NCBI RefSeq assembly: GCF_938015785.1
Contig: NZ_CALLWC010000016.1
Span: forward strand, 1-53,096
Origin: an uncultured Campylobacter sp.
GTDB lineage: Bacteria; Campylobacterota; Campylobacteria; Campylobacterales; Campylobacteraceae
Length of the DNA stretch: 53,096 nt
Direction of reading: 5' to 3'
Positions 9,122-16,759 of this stretch are shown piece by piece. The first letter of the stretch is position 1. Each line of letters begins with the position of its first letter. Under the pieces are notes generated by a model, which saw nothing but the letters and a program-made list of their open reading frames with translations, made no database searches and had not been told where the DNA came from. Both the position numbers and the translations under genes were made by a program.

Positions 9122-10162
9122 ATGACCGCAAACGAACTGGAAAAACTAAGACTTAGCATCCTGGATGAGGCGGAGCGGCACAAAGGTACGGCGTTTTCGA
9201 TAATAGTACTAGCGGTGCTAGCCTCGGCGCTGTGGCTATTTTTCAATTTTAGAGATCAAGAAGCAGCAGTAGGCCTCTGCTGGATCATAGTGGTATTTAG
9301 CTGCGGCAGCATCTCTTATAGAGTAGTGAATAAAGATGCAAATATAGTGCGCGTATTTATCTTTTGCACCTTGCTGTGGATGCTTGCCAAAGGCGTAGAG
9401 ATGTGCGAGAATGATACCTTGCGCTTCGTCATCGCACTCGTAACCATCTGCCTTTCTTTGTTTAATATCGCGGATGCCGCGCTGGAGCGGATCAAATACA
9501 ACAGATCCAAAAAATTCGTCCGCGCCTTTAAACACCAATATATCGCGCCATATATCGCAAGCCTAGGTTATCGCTACGAAATTTCAGGCTCGTTTCGGCC
9601 GGCGTATCTGCGCGCTAGCGGCCTATTTGTGGACGGCATAAGCTATTTTGATTGCGAAGATAAAATTTCCGGCGTCTATGACGGAGTATTTTTCAGCTTT
9701 GCGGATGTTTGCGTGACTCATACTGACGAACGACGTAGCAGCAGGGGGATATTTTTCTACGCGGAATTTAAAAAGTGCATAAACTCGGTGGCCGTGATCC
9801 TGCCTTCGCTCAGCGCGAGACCAACACTTGGCGGACTTAAGAAGATTGCGATGGACGATAGCGAGTTTAGCTCCGCATTTAGCGTATATAGCGCCGATGC
9901 AGTGTCTGCAATGTATGCCCTCACGCCCGCCTTTATGCGGCGCTTGCTTCGCTTTAGAAGCGGTGCCGGCAGACCGATCAGATTAAGCTTTTTCGGTAGA
10001 AACGTCTATATTTTCATCCGCACGGGATACGATAGTTTCGAGCCTAGCGTAGATCGCAGCGTACTTAGTTTCGATCCCGCCGCGTCTATCAAGCACGAGC
10101 TTTTATTCTTTCTCTCCATAGTAAAAAGTCTAAAATTAAACGAAAATATCTGGCTAGATTAA
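9122..10162 (+). CDS. DUF3137-like membrane protein
   Basis: 346 aa. Four hydrophobic segments in the first 125 residues (about 24-44, 50-70, 78-97, 100-120) are followed by a soluble region resembling DUF3137 proteins: SGSFRPAYLRASGLF, FSFADVCVTHTDERRSS, RGIFFYAEFKKCI and VILPSL. Function unknown. GAAAG lies before the ATG at 9122. The upstream 140 bp contain about nine RAATTY words and no gene. It is a single gene followed by more than 500 bp without a gene. Confidence 0.65.
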   Translation: MTANELEKLRLSILDEAERHKGTAFSIIVLAVLASALWLFFNFRDQEAAVGLCWIIVVFSCGSISYRVVNKDANIVRVFIFCTLLWMLAKGVEMCENDTLRFVIALVTICLSLFNIADAALERIKYNRSKKFVRAFKHQYIAPYIASLGYRYEISGSFRPAYLRASGLFVDGISYFDCEDKISGVYDGVFFSFADVCVTHTDERRSSRGIFFYAEFKKCINSVAVILPSLSARPTLGGLKKIAMDDSEFSSAFSVYSADAVSAMYALTPAFMRRLLRFRSGAGRPIRLSFFGRNVYIFIRTGYDSFEPSVDRSVLSFDPAASIKHELLFFLSIVKSLKLNENIWLD

Positions 10163-10680
10163 ATTTTAAATTTGACTTTAAATCCGCAAATACAGAGGCT
10201 TTGCACCGCCGTGGAATTTTAAAATTTAAAAGTACTCTTTCTGGCTCGGCGCCGCTATGATTTAGAATTTTCGCGACAAGGTCTATTACATTTTCGGCGG
10301 AGAGCGAAGTTTGAAATCTATCGCGATGAAATCCCATGCGGTTTATAAATTTTTGCGGTCCGCATAGAGGAGTTGAGCAAAGATGGATACTGATATGACG
10401 ATGATTGCGCCGTACGCTTTCCATAATGGAGATTACCACGCTGCCTATCATCGTGCCACAAATACTACTTTTACCGTCGCGAGCCCGCGTCAAAAAAATT
10501 GAGTGCCGATCACGGCAATGATAGAAGAGATAATTTACTTATATTTTCATCGTTCATTTCGCCATCCTAACGCTTTTAAAAATCGACGATTAAAAAGCCT
10601 ACACAAAAGCCGGCCACACATTTAATCTGCCTCCAAGCATTTTTAAGCGACAATACGAAAATCAAATTTTCGGAGTTCTC
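10163..10680. other. Gene-poor stretch at the left edge of the lipid cluster
   Basis: No supported gene. A minus-strand open frame of 134 codons (10089-10493) overlaps the end of the DUF3137 gene. Part of it (10200-10400; FHRDRFQTSLSAENVIDLVA) reads like protein but has no family signature I recognise, so it may be a remnant or chance. The last 150 bp become AT-richer toward 10680. Confidence 0.4.
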
Positions 10681-11283
10681 ATGACGATTTACGAGTTAAA
10701 GCCCAAATTTCAAAATTTACTTCGTCCGTTAGTAAGACGCCTTCACGGCGCGGGCGTCAGCGCAAATCAAGTTACGATCACAGCCTGCGTCATTTCCGTT
10801 CTGCTGGGCGGACTTCTGATAAAATTCGCCGAAATTTCGACGCTATTCTTTCTGCTGCCCGTTTGGATGTTTTTGCGTATGGCGCTAAATGCCATCGACG
10901 GCATGCTGGCTCGCGAGTTTAATCAAAAAAGCCCGCTGGGCGGCTACCTAAACGAAGCCACGGACGTCATCTCGGACGCCGCGCTGTATCTGCCGTTTGC
11001 CTTCGTGGCGCCGTTTGACTGGGGCGTTATCGTGCTCGTTATCTTTCTATCTTTTATGAGTGAGTTTTTGGGCGTCCTAGGGCAGGTGCACGGTTGCGGC
11101 AGGCGATACGACGGGCCTATGGGCAAGAGCGACCGCGCGTTTATATTCGGGCTTATCGGTACGGTATATGCGCTATCTGGGCGACTACCGGAGTGGTTTA
11201 GCTGGGTACTTTACGCCGCGATATTTTTACTCGCGCTTACTTGCGCAAACCGCGTGAGGATGGGACTAAAAAGCGGGGAATAA
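10681..11283 (+). CDS. CDP-alcohol phosphatidyltransferase family protein, variant active site
   Basis: Integral-membrane enzyme class that joins a CDP-activated lipid to an alcohol head group. It has 200 aa and about six hydrophobic segments. The family signature is D-x2-D-G-x2-A-R-x8-G-x3-D-x3-D. Here NAIDGMLAR (70-78) and GGYLNEATD (87-95) show the right spacing, but the first Asp is Asn70 and the third is Asn91, while D73 and D95 are kept. This fits a divergent subfamily rather than a classical PgsA or PssA. Upstream GGAG supports the ATG. It heads a cluster of an acyltransferase, a CdsA-like enzyme and lipid phosphatase-like genes, suggesting synthesis or remodelling of an unusual phospholipid. 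Confidence 0.85.
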   Translation: MTIYELKPKFQNLLRPLVRRLHGAGVSANQVTITACVISVLLGGLLIKFAEISTLFFLLPVWMFLRMALNAIDGMLAREFNQKSPLGGYLNEATDVISDAALYLPFAFVAPFDWGVIVLVIFLSFMSEFLGVLGQVHGCGRRYDGPMGKSDRAFIFGLIGTVYALSGRLPEWFSWVLYAAIFLLALTCANRVRMGLKSGE

Positions 11284-11744
11284 GGCGCCTCGGACGAGGA
11301 TAAATTTAATATCTATCTCCAAAATCGACGCAAGGTAAATTCGCCTAAATTTGATATAATTGCAAAAGTTTTAAGCTCGCCTCGACGCGGGCACGCAATC
11401 GTTATAAATTTGATCTTGTTTAAATTTACGAGATTTTTTGAGGCGAGGATAAAATATCACGGCGAATTTGTCCGCTTAATTTAGACATTTTAAAAGACGC
11501 TAGGCGTGCAAAACGTGCTCGGTTAATTTCGAGCGTTTTATCAAAGTCGGTGAAATCAAAGGCAAGTAGAAAAAGCGGCAAATTGCAGGCATTACTTAAA
11601 CCGTATCTGCTTTAATCGCCTAAAATTTATGTCTAGCTCGTTTTCGGCGAGGCGGGTAAGAAGCTCATTTGCCGCACGCAATCGTAAAATTGAGGACGTC
11701 AAAAAAAATGAATTTGAAAAACAAAAGAGTAAAAAGGATACAAG
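11284..11744. other. Intergenic stretch with inverted repeat
   Basis: No gene seen. It contains CTCGCCTC (11376-11383) and its complement GAGGCGAG (11440-11447), which would form an 8-bp stem around a large AT-rich loop; function unknown. Several AAATTT and AAATTTGA words occur. A run of A residues at 11701-11708 and AAAAGG at 11733-11738 precede the acyltransferase ATG. Confidence 0.4.
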
Positions 11745-12383
11745 ATGAAAAATTTTTTAGCGGCCGCACTTGATTTTATCCTTTGCCGCATCACGATATT
11801 TATTACGGGCGTGAGACCGCCGCAGGAGCTTTTAAACATCGGCGACGGCATTAAAATTTACTACGCAAACCACGCTAGCCACGGCGATTTTTTGCTGATT
11901 TTCGTCTCGCTGCCTTACCGCGTGAGAAAGCGCGTGCGCCCCGTCGCGGCGGCGGAGTACTGGGAAAGCGGACCCGTGCGCAGATTTCTTGCTAAAAACG
12001 TGTTTAACATGGTGCTAATAAGTCGCCACAAAGATCCGCTAGAAGCGCTAACGCAAATGAGCGAGGCGCTGCAGACGCACTCTCTCATCATCTTTCCCGA
12101 AGGCACGCGCAAGATGAACGACGACCTTGCGTTGCAACCGTTTAAGAGCGGGATTTTCCGTTTGGCGCAGCAGTGTCCTAACGTCCCGCTAGTACCCGTA
12201 TGGATCAAAAACGCGCGAAACGTCCTGCCTAAGGGCTTTTTCGTGCCTATTCCGCTGCTTTGCGAGCTGATAGTGGGCGAGGAGATAACCTACGGCGGCG
12301 AGGGAAAGGGCGAGTTTTTACAAAAGGCGCAAGACGCGCTGCTAGCGATGAGCGATATGCAAAATGACAGAACAAAAGCCTGA
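11745..12383 (+). CDS. PlsC-like 1-acylglycerol-3-phosphate acyltransferase
   Basis: Acyltransferase of the PlsC/LPLAT family, expected to acylate lysophosphatidic acid or a related lysophospholipid at the inner membrane. It has 212 aa. The catalytic HX4D block is NHASHGDFLL (about 44-53), the substrate-binding block is IIFPEGTRKMND (about 115-126), and PLVPVWIKNAR is the fourth block. The N-terminal hydrophobic stretch (FLAAALDFILCRITIFI) probably anchors the protein. The last 20 bases overlap the following small gene. Confidence 0.88.
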   Translation: MKNFLAAALDFILCRITIFITGVRPPQELLNIGDGIKIYYANHASHGDFLLIFVSLPYRVRKRVRPVAAAEYWESGPVRRFLAKNVFNMVLISRHKDPLEALTQMSEALQTHSLIIFPEGTRKMNDDLALQPFKSGIFRLAQQCPNVPLVPVWIKNARNVLPKGFFVPIPLLCELIVGEEITYGGEGKGEFLQKAQDALLAMSDMQNDRTKA

Positions 12384-12714
12384 TTTGGCGGCTCTGGCGA
12401 GAGCGGTAAATTTAAGCCCCGTAAATCCGCCACGCAAGACGGGAAAATTTGCGACCGATTTTTACGACAAATTTGACGGCGAGCCTTTTATAGCGGCGGC
12501 TAAAAACGTCAAATTTGAGCGCGAAACCCGGATCAAAACGCTCGCCTCGCCGCAAATCAAATTTGACCCAAACGCAAATTTAAACCGCGTAAAAAATTTA
12601 ACCGATCAAGCCGTCCGCGCGGCAGACCAAACGCGCGTAAATTTGACTCGCTCGGATAGCTCCGAAGCAGGCGTTAAATTTAGCTTCAAATTTAACCAAA
12701 AGGCTCTAAAATGA
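12364..12714 (+). CDS. Small low-complexity protein built from KF/NL repeats
   Basis: 116 aa, unrecognised. It overlaps the acyltransferase by 20 bases and the CdsA-like gene by 4 (ATGA), so it lies inside a translationally coupled operon. The sequence is basic and probably disordered, with recurring K-F, N-L and V-N-L steps (TGKFATDFYDKFDG, NVKFERETR, PQIKFDP). The underlying DNA holds about ten AAATTT words in 351 bp, most as AAATTTGA or AAATTTAA. It may be a genuine small protein or a stretch kept open mainly by the repeat (see findings). Confidence 0.6.
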   Translation: MTEQKPDLAALARAVNLSPVNPPRKTGKFATDFYDKFDGEPFIAAAKNVKFERETRIKTLASPQIKFDPNANLNRVKNLTDQAVRAADQTRVNLTRSDSSEAGVKFSFKFNQKALK

Positions 12715-13640
12715 ACCCGCAAAATCATATCTTAAATCTATTTTTAGGACTCATCGCGGTGCTAGTCGTCTCTAGCGCCATTGCCTTTATCCTAAAGGCG
12801 AAATTCGGCGCCGAGAACAAAACCGTCTCAAATTTGACCTCGCGCATAAACGCCTGGTGGGCGATGATTTTGGTCATTTTTGCATTTACTTATCTTGGCA
12901 AAAACGCCGTGATATTTTTGTTTTTGCTCGTATCTTTTGCCGCTTTGCGCGAGTTTTTGTCGCTCATCTACATCCGCAGAGGCGATCACATCGCGCTCGT
13001 GGCGTGCTTTTACGTGATTTTGCCGATGCAGTATATCTTTATCTACGCTGATTGGTACGCGATGGCGATGATATTTATCCCGGTTTACGGATTTTTGTTT
13101 TTGCCGATTTTGGCGGCTATTTGCGGCGATGCGGCCTATTTTTTGGAGCGCTCGACGAAGATCCAGTGGGCGCTGATGATCTGCGTGTTTTGTATCTCGC
13201 ACATCCCCGCGCTTCTTTTGCTGGATCTTGAGCGCGGTAGCAGCATGGAGCTGATGCTATTTTTGATCATAGTCGTGCAATCAAGCGACGTGCTGCAGTA
13301 TATCTGGGGCAAGCTTTTTGGCAAGCGCAAGATCGCTCCTAGCATCAGCCCGTCTAAAACGGTGGTCGGCTTTGCGGGAGGGGTTCTTAGCGCTAGCGCG
13401 CTGGCTGCGTGTCTGCATCATCTCACGCCTTTTGGCGCGGTGGGGGCGTTTTTCATCGGGCTTGCCGTTTGTATGATGGGCTTTTTAGGAGGGCTCGTTA
13501 TGTCTGCGATCAAGCGCGATCTAGGCGTCAAGGACTGGGGTTATATGATCAGCGGGCACGGCGGGATGCTTGACCGTATGGACTCGCTGTGCTTTGCGGC
13601 GCCGATATTTTTTCACATAGTTAGATATTTTTACGCGTGA
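12711..13640 (+). CDS. Phosphatidate cytidylyltransferase (CdsA family)
   Basis: Converts phosphatidic acid plus CTP to CDP-diacylglycerol, the donor for CDP-alcohol phosphatidyltransferases. It has 309 aa and about eight membrane segments. The C-terminal signature SAIKRDLGVKDWGYMISGHG followed by GMLDRMDSL (about 264-292) matches the CDS pattern S-x-x-K-R-x4-K-D...HGG-x-x-D-R-x-D, so the active site looks complete. A housekeeping cdsA probably exists elsewhere; this copy would supply CDP-lipid to the variant transferase at 10681. Coupled by ATGA to the gene before. Confidence 0.9.
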   Translation: MNPQNHILNLFLGLIAVLVVSSAIAFILKAKFGAENKTVSNLTSRINAWWAMILVIFAFTYLGKNAVIFLFLLVSFAALREFLSLIYIRRGDHIALVACFYVILPMQYIFIYADWYAMAMIFIPVYGFLFLPILAAICGDAAYFLERSTKIQWALMICVFCISHIPALLLLDLERGSSMELMLFLIIVVQSSDVLQYIWGKLFGKRKIAPSISPSKTVVGFAGGVLSASALAACLHHLTPFGAVGAFFIGLAVCMMGFLGGLVMSAIKRDLGVKDWGYMISGHGGMLDRMDSLCFAAPIFFHIVRYFYA

Positions 13641-13647
13641 GGTTTTG

Positions 13648-14202
13648 ATGAAAATTTGGAGCAAAATTTTACTTTTAGCGCTCGCGGCAAATTTTGCCTT
13701 TGCATTTTCAGCCGAAAAGCTCGTGCAAGACGCTAGAGCGCAGGTCGGACGGACGCTGTTTTACGATCCTTCGTACGAGAGGCTAGCCTATCCGATGGGC
13801 GACGTGGATATGATAAGAGGCGTTTGTACCGACGTCGTAGTTAGGGCGCTGCGTGGACAGAGTGTCGATCTGCAGCGGCTCATCCACGAGGATATGAGCG
13901 CAAATTTTAGCGCCTATCCAAAAAACTGGGGCGCGAAAAAGACCGACAAAAACATCGATCATCGCCGCGTGCCAAACATCGCCACCTACCTAAAACGCAA
14001 AGGCTACGAGGCGAAAGGCGAGTTTAAGGCGGGCGATATCGTGACGTGGCGGCTGGATAACGGCAGGCCTCATATCGGCATAGTTTCGGATAATTTTGCC
14101 GCCAGCAAAACCCCGCTCGTGATCCACAACATCGGGCTTGGCGCGCAGGAAGAGGACGTGCTAAACGAGTACGAGATAACGGGGCATTTTAGGATAAAAT
14201 AA
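13648..14202 (+). CDS. DUF1287 secreted protein
   Basis: 184 aa. The signal peptide MKIWSKILLLALAANFAFAF is followed by a DUF1287/YijF-type domain: VGRTLFYDPSY, GVCTDVVVRALR (a conserved Cys, as in NlpC/P60-like folds), RRVPNIATYLKRKG, AGDIVTWRL and GRPHIGIVSD, with VIHNIG supplying a further His. An envelope hydrolase-like role is likely but unproven. I chose ATG 13648 over the in-frame TTG one codon upstream because GAGG (13639-13642) is well spaced for it. It follows the CdsA-like gene by seven bases. Confidence 0.8.
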   Translation: MKIWSKILLLALAANFAFAFSAEKLVQDARAQVGRTLFYDPSYERLAYPMGDVDMIRGVCTDVVVRALRGQSVDLQRLIHEDMSANFSAYPKNWGAKKTDKNIDHRRVPNIATYLKRKGYEAKGEFKAGDIVTWRLDNGRPHIGIVSDNFAASKTPLVIHNIGLGAQEEDVLNEYEITGHFRIK

Positions 14203-14240
14203 GCGTAAAAATCGATAAATTTAAGTAAGAAAGGCGAAAA

Positions 14241-16265
14241 ATGGAGTTTAAAGAGAGCTATTTTATAACGAGCGACGGGGCGAGGATATTTTACAGATAC
14301 CGCCTGGCTGCGGACGTAGCGTGCGAAAACCCGTGCGCAAATGAAGTAAATTTGAGCGAGGACGGCAAATTTGACGGATCAAATTTGAGCGTCCAAACTG
14401 CAAACGAAACATCAAATTTGACCGGCGAGCAAACAGGCGGCGTGGATGAAAATGCGGAGCCGGGTTTTGGCGGCGCGGGTAAATTTGAGGAGCAAAATTT
14501 ACCAAACGGCGGCGAAAACTCGGACTCAAATTTAAACGAAACGGGCAAATGCGGCGCGTCAAATTTGAGCGAAAACGCCGAGCAAAATCTTAAATTTAAA
14601 GCCGCGCCGAATGCCAAAGCCGTAGCGATATTTCACCGCGGACACGAGCACTCTGGCAGGACGACGCACGTAGCGGACGGGCTGGCGGATGATAGTTTTA
14701 GCTATTTTGCCTGGGATCAGCGCGGACACGGCAGGAGCGACGGAGAGCGGGGCGATGCGCCGAGTATCGGCCGCCTCATCGCCGACGTGGACGAGTTTGT
14801 GGCGCATATCGAGCAGAGATTTGGCTTTGAGACGCAAAATCTAGCCGTGATAGCCCAGAGCGTGGGCGCCGTGCTGGTCTCGGCGTGGCTGCACGACTAC
14901 GCTGTGCGCGTTCGCTGCGCGGTGCTAGCTAGTCCGGCGTTTAGCGTGAAGCTTTACGTACCGTTTGCTAGGGCGGGGCTAAAGGCGATCTACCGCGCCC
15001 GCGGAAATTTTTTCGTAAACAGCTACGTCAAGGCTCACTATCTCACTCACGACAAACAGCGTCAGGCCAGCTACGACGCCGATGCGCTCATCACTCGCGC
15101 GATCTCGGTGCGCATATTGCTTGGGCTTTACGAAGCGGCGCAGCGCGTGGTCTCTGACGCGGCCGCGATCACGACGCCTACGCTGCTGCTGGTTTCAGGC
15201 GATGATTGGGTCGTGGAGCACGCCCTGCAGCACGAGTTTTACAACGCTCTTGGCGCGCGCGTAAAGAGGCGCGAGGTTTTAGATGGATTTTACCACGATA
15301 CGCTGGGCGAAAGCGAGCGGGAGAGGGCGTTTGAGATAGTGCGCGAGTTCGTCGGCGAGCGCTTTAGAGCGCCTTTTAGCGAGGTGGACTGCACGCACGC
15401 GGACGAATACGGCTTTAGCCGCGAGGAGGCCGATAGGCTGGCTACGCCGCTGCCGAGATTTTACCCGAAAAATTTGTGGTTTAAGTTTCAAAGAGTTGGT
15501 ATGCAGGCGCTCTCGCCGTGGGTCGGCGGGCTAAAAGTGGGCGAAAATACGGGCTACGATAGCGGCAGTACGCTTGATTATGTTTACCGAAACGAGCCGC
15601 AAGGGGCGAATAAATTTTTCAAATTTATCGACAAATTTTACCTAAATGCCATCGGCTGGCGCGGCATCAGAGAGCGCAAGCGAAATATCAAACTAGCGAT
15701 CGATCAAGCCGTAGCAAAGCTGCAGGAGCGAGGCGAGCCGCTACGACTGCTAGACATCGCCTCGGGGCACGGCAGATACATACTAGACGCCGCGCAGGGG
15801 CATAAATTTGAGCGCATAACGCTACGCGACTACAGCGACATAAACGTAAAAGCCGGCGGCGAAATGATAAAAGAGCGCGGGCTACAGGACGTCGCGAGCT
15901 TTACGCAGGCAAATGCGTTCGAAGCCGCTAGTTACGAGGGTCTGCAGGGCGCATATACGCTAGGCGTCGTGTCGGGGCTGTTTGAGCTTTTTCCTGATAA
16001 CTCGGTCGTGCGCACCGCGCTACAAGGCTTTGCAAGTAGCGTAAAAAGCGGCGGCTACCTCATCTACACCAACCAGCCGTGGCACCCGCAGCTCGAGATG
16101 ATCGCGCGCGCTCTATCCAGTCACAGGCAGGGCGCTGCATGGATCATGCGCCGCCGCAGTCAGGCCGAGATGGATCAGCTCGTGGAAAAGGCGGGGTTTA
16201 AAAAGGTGCGCGAATGGATAGATGGGGATGGGATATTTAGCGTGAGTTTGGCTGTTAAAATTTAG
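14241..16265 (+). CDS. Alpha/beta hydrolase - SAM methyltransferase fusion
   Basis: 674 aa, two enzymes in one chain. The N-terminal alpha/beta hydrolase has FHRGHEHSGR (131-140, oxyanion region), AWDQRGHGRSDG, nucleophile S207 in IAQSVGA (GxSxG with the first Gly replaced), an Asp in SGDDWVVEH and a His in FYHDTLGE, as in monoacylglycerol lipases/lysophospholipases. The C-terminal class I methyltransferase has motif I LLDIASGHGRY (about 502-512). The same two-domain protein occurs beside PlsC/CdsA/PAP2 genes in other proteobacteria, as I recall. A low-complexity insert at about 27-125 splits the hydrolase fold after its first strand; it carries about nine AAATTT sites (tcaaatttgagc type). 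AAAGG lies upstream of the ATG. Confidence 0.87.
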   Translation: MEFKESYFITSDGARIFYRYRLAADVACENPCANEVNLSEDGKFDGSNLSVQTANETSNLTGEQTGGVDENAEPGFGGAGKFEEQNLPNGGENSDSNLNETGKCGASNLSENAEQNLKFKAAPNAKAVAIFHRGHEHSGRTTHVADGLADDSFSYFAWDQRGHGRSDGERGDAPSIGRLIADVDEFVAHIEQRFGFETQNLAVIAQSVGAVLVSAWLHDYAVRVRCAVLASPAFSVKLYVPFARAGLKAIYRARGNFFVNSYVKAHYLTHDKQRQASYDADALITRAISVRILLGLYEAAQRVVSDAAAITTPTLLLVSGDDWVVEHALQHEFYNALGARVKRREVLDGFYHDTLGESERERAFEIVREFVGERFRAPFSEVDCTHADEYGFSREEADRLATPLPRFYPKNLWFKFQRVGMQALSPWVGGLKVGENTGYDSGSTLDYVYRNEPQGANKFFKFIDKFYLNAIGWRGIRERKRNIKLAIDQAVAKLQERGEPLRLLDIASGHGRYILDAAQGHKFERITLRDYSDINVKAGGEMIKERGLQDVASFTQANAFEAASYEGLQGAYTLGVVSGLFELFPDNSVVRTALQGFASSVKSGGYLIYTNQPWHPQLEMIARALSSHRQGAAWIMRRRSQAEMDQLVEKAGFKKVREWIDGDGIFSVSLAVKI

Positions 16266-16457
16266 CCTTTTGCGGCTTGTCTTTTGAGCGCTTTTTGTGG
16301 ATTTCGTTAAAATTTGACTCGATAGGCTACATGCCTTATCTTCGTCAAATTTTAACTTCAAAACCCCAAAAATGATCTCAAAATACTTCGCCTTATTGTT
16401 TCGGCTTCAAATTCTACCCACCGAGACCTGCACCTCAAAAATGCTAAATTTAAACTT

Positions 16458-16572
16458 GCGACGCTTTGCGTCAGCAAAGCAGTGTCGCCACCTCTCACAT
16501 GCAGTGGGGTAGGTGGGGGTTTGGGAGGCGGAAGGGGCGACGCTTCGTAAGTAGAAACCCCTTCCGCCACCC
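16458..16572. repeat. Structured non-coding element with two strong hairpins
   Basis: Within the 494-bp gap between 14241-16265 and 16760. First hairpin: GCGAC/GTCGC (16458-16462 with 16484-16488) enclosing GCTTTGC/GCAAAGC (16463-16469 with 16474-16480), giving 12 bp with a 3-nt bulge. Second: GGCGGAAGGGG (16527-16537) pairs perfectly with CCCCTTCCGCC (16558-16568), extended by GGG/CCC past one A-A mismatch, with a 20-nt loop. Between them CCACCT/AGGTGG can also pair. G+C content is far above the AT-rich flanks. It looks like an interspersed palindromic element or a structured RNA. The rest of 16266-16759 holds no gene. Confidence 0.6.
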
Positions 16573-16759
16573 AAGAAAAAGAAAAACTAAAAAAATTTAG
16601 AGAATCTTAAATTTGACAAAACTAAAATTTAGCACCTTAAAGATACGGGTCTCGGCGAGTAAATTTTACGCCTTTTGCGTCAAGCGAGCGATCTCGGCCC
16701 ATTAAGCCGCCAAAGCGCAAATCCGCTAAAATTTGATAGAATTAGCAAAAAAGGCAAAA

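Noticed and set aside
10089..10493. Minus-strand 134-codon frame
   Set aside because: Overlaps the DUF3137 gene, no binding site, no family signature. Mentioned only as a possible remnant.
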